Source: Membranipora membranacea
Taxonomy: Eukaryota; Bryozoa; Gymnolaemata; Cheilostomatida; Membraniporidae
Assembly: GCA_914767715.1 (NCBI GenBank)
Contig: OU612068.1
Span: 30,878,001-30,942,000 of the forward strand
DNA length: 64,000 nucleotides
Direction: 5' to 3'
Shown piece by piece: positions 1 to 11,502 of the stretch (the stretch's first letter is position 1; every line of letters begins with the position of its first letter). Made by a program: the position numbers and the translations under genes. Under the pieces are notes generated by a model, which made no database searches, was not told where the DNA came from, and saw only the letters and a program-made list of their open reading frames with translations.

Positions 1-1790
1 TTATGCGACCGACCGATTAAAACGATGAAGGATCGACACCTGCTGGGACCAATTAACTCGCTCTCCTCATTCCTGTGACTATATAAAGAGCAGCAAAAAA
101 CAACGTAGCGGCAGCTCATCTTAGGAATAGTTTAGGGATAGTTAACATTGATTCTCTCTGATGAATATTGATTTTTGAACTTATACTTTCAATAAAGATA
201 GAACACAAACCAATTATTTGATGAAATTATCGAATTAATTTGTAACACAAAATAAAGATAGAATAAAAACCAACCGCTTGGATAAATTATTGGATTAGTT
301 TACATCACACATATCGAATTCCGGCCGAAGGGAGCAAGGAGCAGACCGTCATTTTATTTGCGAGGTAAGTTTATCACATTGTTGAAAACTCTTAATATTA
401 TTGCAAGGCAATAGTCGAGGTTGAATCCCTTCCAGCTAATTATTGACAAAGCTCCAGTTCAAAGCAAGATTAAGTCCTTGGTTCTATCGACTGATCGTCG
501 AAAACATTGTTGTAGCTCCACTTGATATTGACAAAACAGTCACTTGCAACTTTCCCGCGGAGGATCAAATAAATCTTGAACCTAAAGTCTCAGAGGAAGC
601 AATTCTGTTGGCATTTTTCCTGGTTAGAGTCATAACCATAGAAGCTAGCTATATTCTTAATTGTTAAATTTCGCGTCTTATTTTACTCTCCATTGTTATT
701 CATAAATAGTAGTATCCATAATCTCTATTAGTACACCACTTGCTCCCAGCTCAAACAAATTAAATATCAATTAGATCTGTAAACCAGACAAGATTAGCCA
801 AGTTACAATTAGCCAAGATTGCATTCAAGTCCTTAGTTTAGAAGTGCTAACCATTACATCATTATACCATTACACAATTATACTCTTATGCCATAGAGAA
901 CCAATATTTACCTTGTGTTAAATCACCAAAAAACAAATATTATATTATTAGTACTTGAATCATACATTCATATAGTAAACACAAGAAGTGTGCAGGACGG
1001 AACCTATTACTCTCGTAATTGATATTCAATACGAGGGTCGTCTGTTTACGCCCCTCACAATAACTAAAATATCACACAAAGGTTACAACCCAAATAGATC
1101 TGCACAGCTTAACAGGAGTGCCACACGATTGTCCTAATATATGACATATGTCCAAACCCCAAACCCCTGACCCCCCCCCCCCCGACCCCAAACCCAAAAC
1201 CGGGGATTGCCCAAATGGACCATTATTTTATCAATTGGTCCATTACTAGAGCTGATACTGCAATCATGAGTGTTGATTAGAAGACAGGTCTAGGAATGAA
1301 GTTTGATGACAGCTTGAATGTTTTACTTATCTGCAGCCACCAAGTTCAATCAAAAAGAGGGAATATAATGAATTTGCTATGATCTCTTAGAGAACTGCTG
1401 CTATAAGAGTTTGTAGTCAACTGGTTTGTCAGAGGGCTGAATCAAGAGAAGCTGGCAAAGTATGAAGCTGGCACTCAAGCTTCAAGGGTAAAACTTTCAA
1501 ACACTTGGTTATACTGAAACAAATTTACCAGATGCAGATATAATTCATTAACCTGATAGAAGGGAAATAACCAAGATTTTTAAGGTATAAATGGCCATTA
1601 AAATATATAAGTTTAATTTTTTAGTTAAGTTTAGTTATTAGTTGTTATCAGATCCGATATTACCATGTGATACTAAAAATGGATCACAGGGTGCTCTGGG
1701 TAAAAATGGTACTAAAAATCTTTTAGCTTACATAAAATTTGTTGTCACGGTATAGCATAAAGAAATTGAAAAAGCTACGACGTCTCTACT
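1..1790. other. Non-coding stretch, no gene seen
   Basis: No coding region is convincing here. Around 190-310 an imperfect direct duplication of about 60 bp is visible (two copies of an AATAAAGATAGAA-type segment), preceded near 80 by a TATATAAAG box; this could be the remains of an LTR, but no partner LTR or coding part was found. A C homopolymer lies near 1168-1183. Confidence 0.4.
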
Positions 1791-1839
1791 CAGTGCGACA
1801 TCGCTTTGGTGTGAAATTGCTGACTGTACGAGATGATGT

Positions 1840-2330
1840 TCAAGTGGAGTCATTATAAATAATTTTATCATATAAAGAGTGGGTAGGATCTAAAGTGGAA
1901 ATCAAGTGGGAATAAGCGAGTTGAAATAAAAAATAATTGATAGATGGCATATCAAGAGCGATTAAAGATTCTTCATAGCTGAACTTGGGGAGAATTATAT
2001 CGAGAGATTGTTTCTGGATTGATTCTAGTCTTTGCATGTTTTTGTCAGATAGGATAGTGTACCAGGATGGGGCAACATAACTGATGACAAATTGCACGTT
2101 GGACATCTTCAGCCGTCGCCATTGAGCCCAATTGTCTTCAGTATTCTTATCAAGGAATGTCGTGTGTTACACTTCGATATGACTGTATCAATATGATGGT
2201 TAAAATTCAGCCTTTTATCTAGGTAATTATCAAAAATAACATTGGCATCATGAAAAAATCTTCTTCACAAACCGATGTTCAGCGCTACTGTCTTTGATTG
2301 ATTGAAGAGCCTGCAATTATCTGCTGACCA
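1840..2330 (-). mobile_element. Non-LTR retrotransposon (LINE) fragment, C-terminal end of reverse transcriptase
   Basis: On the minus strand 1840-2106 reads as a protein with the conserved C-terminal LINE pattern: an APSWY motif (usual form AAPVWH), then QLESIQKQSL-like, then a LSYEEAL-type segment (here FSYEESL) and a LDMPSI segment (usual LNLPTL). Upstream on the same strand, to about 2330, other frames contain a LDKRLNFNHHID segment that resembles the preceding LGVxLDxxLxWxxHI block, so the fragment is frameshifted. There is no endonuclease domain or intact open frame. It is a dead fragment of a CR1/Jockey-like element; clade assignment is uncertain. Confidence 0.7.
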
Positions 2331-2339
2331 GTTCATTGC

Positions 2340-3937
2340 TGCTACTGCTAGCAGAGCTGGTGTTATTGCAGACTGGTCAGAGTGGTGTTTGATGGTTTTA
2401 TTAGTTATGTTATTTGTATTGGTATTGACATAATCATTTTGTTTTGTCTGATGATCTGAGTCTATGAACTAGGCCGCATTACTGCTTCTCAAGACCCAAA
2501 GATACCCTCCCGATACCGCCGCGCCTCGTAACATCTCAAAAACCTTCACAGTCCCCAAGACTGCATGCAGACTCTGCACGATATCTCTTATTTGCACAGC
2601 TGCAGTGATTGGTGTTTTCATGCACCTGATTCCGAGGATTGGACACTGGGTATTTCAATAACAAATAATTGTGATGGGTACATATTTTTTTGGGGGGAAT
2701 ATCTACGCATATACATGTCAATGAGACCTTAACACTATCATTCATTAGTTGACCAGTAAAACAGGTTTTTTTAACCTTTTTCTCTGGTCTAGAAATTTAC
2801 AGAATAAATCAGAACGTATAAAAATCTGAGACCGCGAGAACTATCAGAGCCTTGCGCTTATTATTCAAAGGACGTCACCAAGGAAGGGAACAATTCTTAT
2901 AGTATGAATAGAGGAGGGAGACAGAATGTGATTATAATACTTTCAAATCAAAACAAGAAGGGAGTCCATGATTCCATTATGCGTTATGATAAATGTGTTA
3001 TTCAGGCACATATACACGATGAAATCTTTCTTTAGTTTTCCTTGATTGTTATTATCATAATTTTCTTAGGAGAGACAAAGTTACGGTATGGTACTCTCAT
3101 TCGACTCGTTCTGATTCCGGTCTTTTGTTCAGACATTAGCCAATGTCATTGAAAACATTTTATCCACTGATTCTAAGTTGAGCTACAAAATCTGCCCTGG
3201 ATGTTGTTCATATTGTGTGGAGCAAGCCGATAGAAATTGATTGGATGCATGCTGTAGTGGTTTCTCAAACAAAACAATATATGTAGTATATAGGTATATA
3301 TACAGTATATCAGTATATATATTATCATAATGCCAAGGCACGAAAGGTGAGGTTTCAAATCAGACAGTACACAACAGGCTATACTGAGAAAAAACAATGG
3401 GATTATATTGCAATCAATAGAGTCATCTTCTCCACTTTATCTTTAGTTTAAAAATTCAATTTATCTGGAACTGACGGACTTAAAGGTGTAGAACTAAGAC
3501 ATTGTATTAATGAAACCTATCTACACATATAAATGCTGCCAAAATGTTGCCCACTTCCATTTTAATAAATTGAACGATAGCTTTGTGTGAATCTCGATGA
3601 TAACCCTGAATAACTTTTTATCTGGCAGACTGAGAGGTGTAGAATCCAGATAATTGATTCCATGTATGTATGTATTGTACTGTCTCAGGAAGAGAAATAA
3701 AAATGTTTATGCGGGTGCTCTCTAAGAATATTCTCTAAAAGTAAGTTCAGTCTGATTGATATGTAAAAATATATGGATATTAAACGATATATGGAATAAA
3801 ATTGTATATAAAAAGTACACTTCAAATCTGTTTACGAAAAACTGTGTTTAAATATCTGACGGAGTGGGCCCTAAAACAGTAAGAGCGTAGCTGAGTTCGT
3901 TGTTTTATTGCCTGAAACCGGCCTGATGGAAGCGTTG
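2340..3937. other. Non-coding stretch, no gene seen
   Basis: Several short open frames exist but none has recognisable motifs or splice-supported partners. A TATA-rich patch lies at 3285-3330. I looked here on the minus strand for the missing p10 end of the caspase gene that lies upstream and did not find it. Confidence 0.4.
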
Positions 3938-4576
3938 TTAAGGTTATGATACCAGCGTTGACCGATTTGGACATTTAATATACCGTTGGAAAGCTGCTAA
4001 GCTACTGATCGCGAATAGCTCATCAAAAACGTGATTGGATGACGTTGCGTCATTTTATCGGAGAAATGAGGCCGAAAAGGCTGTTTTTACCAAATCGGAT
4101 GGCTGCGCTAAATTGATTGCTAGAAAGTTCTAAACATGTTACATTCATTCTTAGAGACATAGTTCATCCTAATTTTAGGTTGAAAATAATATTTGATGAG
4201 CCCAAAATGGCTTTTCACGTCACCTCATAATGCGTGTGGTTTTTTAACTTTGATGATATAATGCGAAATTTTAAGCAACAATTTGAGACAGTTCGAATAA
4301 AAAAGGGCCAAATATTTTGCTCTTTTCCACTATATTGCTGTTTAAATGACACACACCACAAATTTCAGCAGTATATCAAAAGTATCAATATCAGCATAGA
4401 CCATCAAAGGTAGATACGTTTTGCGCCATTTATCAATAACATCAAACATGCTGTCAAAAGGTCCAGCACTAAGGCCTTAGTGCTGGACCTTTTGACAGCA
4501 TGTTTGACGTTATTGATAAATGGCGCAAAATGTATCTACCTTTGATGGTCTATGCTGATATTGATACATTTGATAT
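3938..4576. mobile_element. Truncated copy of a TTAA-flanked foldback element with a perfect-centre palindrome
   Basis: The element starts with TTAA followed by GGTTATGATACCAGCG and matches the left arm of the complete copy at 56883-58256. Near its right side the sequence folds back on itself: the region from about 4370 to 4474 is the near-perfect reverse complement of 4475-4576, with no loop at the centre (AAGGCCTT at 4471-4478). The right arm stops after about 100 bp, so the outer right terminus is missing. There is no coding capacity. Confidence 0.75.
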
Positions 4577-4663
4577 AGTGCTTTCAAATTTGTTAACCAA
4601 ATGGGTAAATGTCTAATTCAGCCTTATTAACATTAATCTTTGGATCAAGCGTTTTTTACTCAC

Positions 4664-7343
4664 AATTAAAGCTTGCTTGCATGATGAATAAATCAGCAGG
4701 AGACATCAATGATTCATAGCTGACTTTGTCTGATTGAGAAACCATCTGTTTGGGTGTGATATCACAGGTCATGTGACCAGACGATGCTGAGGCTGAATTC
4801 TCACTCGAGTCCTCTTCTGCCGTCATATCTGTGTCATGATCGCCTGTTATAAATATGCAGAAAGTTGAGTTGAATCATATGACGGTGTGGTAGTGAGTAT
4901 ATCGAACGCAAAATCAAAGGAAAGATCGATAATGAGCTGAATAATGAACTATGCAGGTCCAGGGGGGAGAGCCTAAGGATGCAGTATGGTTATGATAGAT
5001 TTCTAGTATACCTGCCATGCCACCTATTACATACAATGTAATATTTAACTTGAAGCCCTGAAATTCTTCAAAAAACCTTGAAAATCTCATAATTGTAACC
5101 AATCATTACTGATCCACTGTTTTTTTTCAAATTACCGAAATCCGCAAGGCATAGAGTGTGTCAGCGTTTCTTTCTAGGTGATTGAAGTAATTTATTTCAA
5201 AGAAAATTTCATTGGACATACATTGACCTAATCTATCTACAAAATAGATATGCTGGCTGATTCAGAAGATCCATGATATACTGTGAGCTCCATATGGTTA
5301 CATTATTTCCAAGCTTAATATGACTTTTTCAGGGCAAGTAGTAGATAACACAATATGCAGCAGAGCTTAGTATTAGCTGGTATTAGCATGTATGGGCTTT
5401 GTCAAGTGCTAAAATTATTATCCATGCCTAAGAGAGGGACAGCGGATAGACAACAGATATTACCAACGACAATAGAACATAATCTTTGAGGGCAGCAGCC
5501 AGATCAGTCATTACCTCCAGAGCAAGCCTGAAGGAATATGACTTCAGGCTTTCCTTGCATAGCAGGAAAGTACTTAGGAGAGAAAAGTTTGTACATGTCT
5601 GAAAGAGTGATCAATTTTCCATCAGATCCTGCTATCATTCCCTCAGAACCGTGTGTAGATATCATGAGCACAAACACTCCGAGATCTGCATATACAGATT
5701 CTCCTGTGTCTGGGTTTATAAGCTGAGTCTCTCTGTGGATAGCTTCTATTATCTCCTATCGGTTTATAGATTAATAAATACTGCAATACTGAGACAACTA
5801 AAATATGAAATATAACCAGTACAAAGCCAACAAAATCAACTTAATTCTGGCCTAAGTGCATTAGAATGTGGGAAGTTTTTTCGCATGGGTCTTTAAATAG
5901 ACTCCCCCAACTCATTCACGTGCCATTCACAATATTGAATCTTTTTTGTATTATATATATATATATATATATATACATATATATTACCTGTTAATTCAAA
6001 TGGGCTGTAATTACTTTTGATTTATTCACTCTCACTTCCGTAAATCAATAATATAGTAAATCAATAAAGTCCTAAAAAGAAATTTGATTATTTACCTGTG
6101 CAAGCTATTTTTTGGTACTATGGTAAGCACTGGAGTAAAGCATAAATTCTCAATTCAATTGGAAAATATATTTAATCTAGGGGATTTGTCAATAAAAAAC
6201 AACCAAACTGGCAATCTGACTGAGTGTGTGGGTGGGTGGGTGTGTGGGTAGATGGGCGAGCGGGCGAGCGAGCGAGTGAGTGAGACCGGCTAGGGTTTTG
6301 CTCACACATCGCTCTCTCATTGATAGAAATATATATTTTCTGAATGAGCGATTTGGAAACGAATTTGTCAAATTGAAAGACCAAGTGAGCGATAATTATG
6401 TGCAATGTGATTGTGTTAAATTGCTTCAGTAAAGCATCGCTCATTCTATTTGAAAGACCCCTATGGACATGGTTCAGTAAAATTTAACTATCATCCATGG
6501 CCAGGGCTTATTCAATACTATTTAGAAATAAAAGATTTTACAAGGGTGAGTAGTAAAAATCAGGAGTGAATCAGAATTTGCCTGCCCCTGGCTCACTCTT
6601 GTGCCTGTATAGTGTCCGGATCAACTGAGCTATGAACGACTTCTTATATACCAGTACTGAAAACCGTGGCAGATTACATCATACCAAAAAGGCACATGGT
6701 GTTCAGAGCCAATCAATTTAAAATCACTAATGTGAGTTGAGATTTTGTCTACATTTCAATGACAAAATAATATTACCTTCGCTGTGTAGTTCTTGAGTTC
6801 TCCAGCAACAGCAAATAGAAATTTCTCTAACATCAGCTTCATATTAGTGTGGTCATGTTCAGAGCCTTTTCTCCAAGTAGATTTCCCTGATTTGTCTATC
6901 GTGTCATATTTGTTAGACATAATCAGAGCGCGCCCTCTAGTCTCCGTCATCATGTACCCAAGGCAATCCTTAGAATATAACAAATACCAATTATCTTCCC
7001 CCGGCTGTCGTTGGCACAGGTTGTCATCAGACGCCCCACAAACTTTTCCAATACCCTTAGCTTAGCTATGATAATCAGGCAAATTTCTTCTAAAGACACT
7101 GGGCCTTTGATTAATGAGCAGCGCTATAGATCCAAAGGGTCCGTAAACCCTCCAAGACACTAAAGCAATGAAATGGTCCGGATATTTGTTGAGTACGATG
7201 ATAGCCTGAGCGTAAAACATAGCGGTGGGAGGCGACTTTCTTACCTCTATGTGGTTTACTGGTGCATAAACCACTGGCATATCTATTAAAGCAGTTGGTT
7301 CCCTCATAATATCCACGATTACCTCTATATCCTTATCTACACT
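4664..7343 (-). CDS. Caspase-like cysteine protease (p20 domain and start of p10)
   Basis: Three phase-matched exons: 6777-7343 (phase 0 both sides), 5515-5755, 4664-4843. The second half of the first exon gives the caspase p20 start (GRALIMSNKYD, then WRKGSEHDHTNMKLM). The second exon gives FVLMISTHGSEG with the catalytic His and ends with FLQACSG, the active-site Cys pentapeptide. The third carries an acidic/Ser-rich linker with likely cleavage Asp residues (GDHDTDM) and then ADLFIMQASFN, the first p10 strand. The rest of p10 was not found downstream, where a foldback element lies. In the first exon a TAA at 7062-7064 interrupts an otherwise open frame, upstream of the protease domain. Either translation starts after it or an acceptor at 7056 (CTAAG|GGT) is used. 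The N-terminal 93 residues before the stop are unrecognised. Function: apoptosis or inflammatory-type proteolysis, by family. Caspase identity is firm; gene integrity is not. Confidence 0.8.
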
Positions 7344-8495
7344 CTATAAAATATAATCAAAAATATAGGTGTGGTGAAAATTGCATCAATTTTTATCCGC
7401 ACTTATTGCTAACATTACATTTATCCGTGTAGAGGAGCTATGATGTGATGGAATGGATTATTCTTCCGCAAACATCTACTGGAAATATTGTTTTTGTAAA
7501 GCTCAGATGGCTTGTTATGGGTGGTGCAATCATTATTTCACTTTGTCAAGTTAAAATAAACACATCATAATAGAGCGGCAAAAAAGTATCTTGCTTGATG
7601 AGGTATAGTTATACATATAATTCCAATGAATTCACCCTCAACATCCCTGAACACTTGTGTGGTCCGAAAAAAGGCTGTATACCCTGTTTCAGTACAAACA
7701 TCTTTCACATAAAGGTGGAAACACACTAGCAATTATTACAAGGTGTATCGGCAAAGCGATACCCTTGCATTAGATGAAAAACCATCGGGTCACTGAAGGA
7801 TATGCTCAGCAACTTAATATTTCAACATTTAGACGAAATCACCTGCGTGATTAATGAAAACGATAATGACAATTGCATTTATGGATTTATCACCATATTG
7901 TACAAACCGCATTTGGCCTTGCATGGTATCATGACTGGGTATACAGTTTGCACGGGATAGGTTTGATAGGTCTGATATCCAATTAGCTCATATATCGAGT
8001 GATGTATTGGCTCTTCAGATTGAAGACCAACTATCAAGAGATCGGGGACAAAATATCTTTACTTTAGACAAGAGCTTCTCAGGCCTGACGAAGAAAATAA
8101 TTGCAGTCACCATGGATAGTAATACTCTACTCTCTACTCACAACAATCTCCTCCGTCTGGTTGTTTCACACCTCATTACATGAATGATCTCATTGAGATT
8201 GTGCTTCTGAGTGAACTAAGTATCGGGCAGTATAATGAGTTTATTTACATACCAAAATGGGTACTTCTAAGTGGTTGCACATTATTATTACCGCCCGGTG
8301 ACTGGGTCCAAGCACCCCATAGCCAACTCTGACCAACAAGAACCTACATCAAAGCGCTGGTACCCATTGGAACACCCTACCAATCTGTCTTCTCAGGAAA
8401 CACCAGTGGAAATGCCATGATGTCACTTACACTACCAAAATACCGTGTCTGTTCACATACTAAACAAATACAAATACAAAGGAGAACCAACTTAC
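7344..8495. other. Probable intron between GTPase and caspase exons
   Basis: No coding signal was seen. On the minus strand a GTAAGT donor sits at 8495 just after the GTPase exon and a TTTATAG acceptor at 7344-7350 just before the caspase exon, both phase 0, so this 1.15-kb stretch can be one intron. Confidence 0.45.
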
Positions 8496-9831
8496 ATTGA
8501 GTGCTTCCTCTGACTGACTAGGCATCCCAGTACAATCCCATTCATCGGTGCCTCCTCTTATAGCCAAGCTCGGTAACAGACTCATGCATTTATTGTACAC
8601 TCTTTGCCAGACCGGCCGAACAGATGGAGGAACAGTACTTACATCTTTAGTGTTATGTAAATTTGCTTTGAATTCAACTGCGACATTGGCAGGTGCCATG
8701 GCTGACCACTTTATTGTCTTGCCACATCCAGTGCCATAGCCTTTGGGCTCTTCACTGAGAGATAGGGTCTTCTTTGTTAATCTCATTTGTTTGATTGAAA
8801 GACTTTCTCGTTTGGAATCCCATTGAAATGCAAACGTAAACATTTTCTCACTTTCTTTTGGTGCAACATCAGCTGCACTGGAACGCCTTTTGCCGCAGTA
8901 TGTGGTACCAGAACAACCTTCAGTCTTCTGCCAAACAGTCCCACAATGAGGGCACTTACGGAAGTCAGAGTCAATCTCTCTGTGATATTTCGCTGCTTCT
9001 TTTCTCACATCACTGAGGACCATGCGAAGTTGATTAGTCATGTTGGCGATATGGCCGGCTTCATTTGCTGTTGCATAAACTGATTTTTGGATGACAACCT
9101 CTTCTGTGCCTCGATTATTTCATTGAACATCCAATTCTGGAATTCGAATGTCATATCCATAAGCGATGATGTATACTTGGTGGTCTGTTGATAAAAGTCT
9201 TGCTCCATCTTTTTGAACCTACCTACTTCGCCCTTTGTCTCTCTCAGTATCTTCAAATTGCTATTGCTGATTCGGAATATTCTCAGAAATAACTCCGCGT
9301 CAATGCTCAGTTTAACAGGATGTCTATTAGAGCATTTAGCTATCAGAGCATCCCTCAGCGCTTTTTGAGTTGTGTGTAGAGAAACAAACAAGGCTGTTTT
9401 TATTCCCAACTTCTCATCTAAATGGTTTATTAGATCTCTGTCCATGACACAACATCCATATGCATTACACAGACACTTAACAACTTGATAGGAAGATCCA
9501 CAGGGATGAACCTCTCTGCGTACTCGCTCACTCCTTCAATCACGTTGTCCATACGCAAGTCAGCTTTGACAACTATCAGGATACAAGTAACTGGTGCAAA
9601 GTTCAGTGCATGAGCAATATTGAGATTGTGTCTGAACTGATTTTCCATAGCATTGGTGCCCGGAGTATCAGCAATGATCAACTGTCCATCATAACTTTCT
9701 AATATCTCAGATGAGCGTGTGAAACTCTGTCTGGAAGCTGACTGTCGCTTTTTTCCTGTGAGGTTTTCTACAATGGTAGACTTTCCGACAACTACATTGC
9801 CAAGAAGAACGAAGTAAGGTTTGGAAGTCAT
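8496..9831 (-). pseudogene. AIG1/GIMAP-like GTPase with Cys-rich zinc motif, frameshifted
   Basis: The frame begins at 9831 (MTSKPYFVLLG) with the P-loop GNVVVGKST, then ADTPGTNAMENQFRHN (G3 DTPG) and HMDVVSW, corresponding to the G4 region of AIG1-type GTPases. At about 9430-9446 the frame breaks one base short and continues in another frame as DLINHLDEKLGIK. At about 9078-9112 it breaks again and continues as ATANEAGHIANMTNQLR. The last part holds a Cys cluster (CPHCGTVW, EGCSG, YCGKR) expected to bind zinc, and GTGCGKTIKW. The exon ends at 8496 with a GTAAGT donor, so more exons follow. A CGCAG acceptor just before the ATG hints at an upstream exon too. Two breaks in 1.3 kb suggest a decaying copy, although two sequencing errors would look the same. 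Confidence 0.7.
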
Positions 9832-10073
9832 CCTGCGATTTTGACATAAAACACTAAATTTATATTTTATTTAGATTTCTCAATCAGTCAAATAACCACA
9901 AACTAGAGTAATCATAAAATTCCTCTCAGTGATTGTTCGAGTAGCACTCCGATAAGTTTATTAACACTGAGGAGAAGATGTTATATACAATATCATTATT
10001 GTACTCATCATCAGAGAATTGTTGGCATGGAAATCAAGATGACGGGGATTTTCGTAGAGTGTAAAAACCAGTT
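9832..10073. other. Upstream region of the GTPase gene
   Basis: AT-rich sequence without recognised coding content or clear promoter element. Confidence 0.3.
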
Positions 10074-10439
10074 TCCTAAAACAGGGCTGCCCAACGAGTG
10101 GCCCTAGGGCCGCATGCGCCCCCCTGACCCAATTTTATGCGGCCCCCGACCCGTCTGAGAAAATCGCGTAGTCGCAAAAACAATTTTCACCCCTATATTT
10201 ATTACATTCCTTATTTGTACAATAATACAGAACGCTCTACTTCTAGGCACAGTATTTTTGACTTCCTCAACCATTGCATTTGAGTGAGCTCCAATAAATA
10301 AATTGCCCACTGCAGAGATGAAAAGACTGCACACCCATTATGAATGTTTGATTTATGGCGAGGTTGCTGGCCCCCAGGGACATTACAACATGTGAATGCG
10401 GCCCCCTCAATGAAAAGGTTGGGCACCCCTGTCCTAAAA
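10074..10439. mobile_element. hAT-type MITE with 8-bp target duplication
   Basis: The element spans 10082-10431 and is flanked on both sides by the 8-bp duplication TCCTAAAA (10074-10081 and 10432-10439), the length made by hAT transposases. Its terminal inverted repeats are CAGGGCTGCCCAAC on the left and GTTGGGCACCCCTG on the right, the common CAGGGGTGCCCAA hAT terminus. The inside is GC-rich near the ends (GGCCC and GGCCCCC) and AT-rich in the middle. The minus-strand open frames inside carry no transposase motif, so it is non-autonomous. Confidence 0.85.
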
Positions 10440-10558
10440 GATCTTACATTCATGTTACTGTAAACAACCTCAAATGCAATTAATGGAAACCCATAAACCA
10501 TTTGACCAGGGAGGGATTTGACACACCGCCATCAAATCAACACTAAGGTAGTAGGAAT

Positions 10559-10735
10559 ATGAGGTGGCTCAGTTGGTTAGAGCAACAGTCCTTTAGGATG
10601 CAAAGGTTGAAGGTCGTGGTTTCGAGTCCCACTGCAGTTCATTGACTTCTTAGGTTTGGTTGGCCCCAGGTAAGCTCAGGTAAACTAAGGGAGCAATCAC
10701 TTTTTTATTCCTATGTCAGTAATAAATGAAAATGT
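10559..10735 (+). mobile_element. tRNA-derived SINE
   Basis: The head looks like a tRNA gene: an A box in TGGCTCAGTTGGTTAGAGC and a B box GGTTTCGAGTCCC, spaced as in a tRNA. It continues into an unrelated body (GGCCCCAGG...) and an AT-rich tail. A closely similar head occurs at 61780. An intact cloverleaf is not formed, so this is a SINE rather than a tRNA gene. Confidence 0.75.
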
Positions 10736-10739
10736 ATAA

Positions 10740-11500
10740 GTGAGAATTTTTTTACATTAATTTTATGTTATAACGTTATTTATTTCCTTTTTAATCCGAG
10801 GTGCCAATAAAATGCAAATTTTATTTATGCATTTTAACATTTTGTTTTCTCTCTTGTACCAAAACCTGTAAAGTTAGCCTCTTTTCAAAGGTAGCATACT
10901 AATGGTTTGAAAATAAAGATTATATTATAAAGATAATCATTGCATTATAACACCACCATCTTTGGTTTCTGCAAAATAATATCTAGACTTGAACACAACC
11001 TGTCTTTTCAGCTTGGACTGCTTGATCAAAGAGTTTATTGCAAAATCATTTCATGTTGTCCTTCAGGAAAATGTATGGGGACATTAGGGTTCGGGACACA
11101 TAGGTTACTGTCATCGTCCAATCCTGTAGTCTAAATTTAATGGTCTTTTCCATGACCAAACTTGTTTCCGCCAAACCTGAGCATGGCTCTATCAATCAGC
11201 ACAGTCCTAAAAGTTGATCAATGCGCACTGACTCAGGGCATGTCAATTTGAGTGAATAATTATAGGAAACACCTCACGTAATTATAATGAATTATTGGAA
11301 TATTCTGATTCAATCTCTCAAGTTACTGCAATTCACTTGTAGAGATAATTTAGTCTTCGTCTTAGCAGTCATTGCCGCTCATTCATTTGAATGAAGCAAA
11401 TTTCTAAAGCCTTAGCTTCAGCTACCAAATTCAAATACAATTCAAACTAGAAACGGTAATAATATTTGCGAGCAAATATGAAGTCATACAACCGACCATA
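10740..11500. other. Non-coding stretch, no gene seen
   Basis: AT-rich sequence between the SINE and the tandem array, with no supported coding region. Confidence 0.35.
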
Positions 11501-11502
11501 AT

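Noticed and set aside
5950-6300. AT dinucleotide run and GTGG/GAGC-rich low-complexity tract
   Set aside because: Simple sequence within a caspase intron; open frames across it are compositional.
10104-10501. Overlapping minus-strand open frames
   Set aside because: They lie within the hAT MITE and show no transposase motif.
10559-10640. Possible tRNA gene
   Set aside because: A and B boxes are present, but the stems do not pair and a SINE body follows; a second copy at 61780 has the same body.
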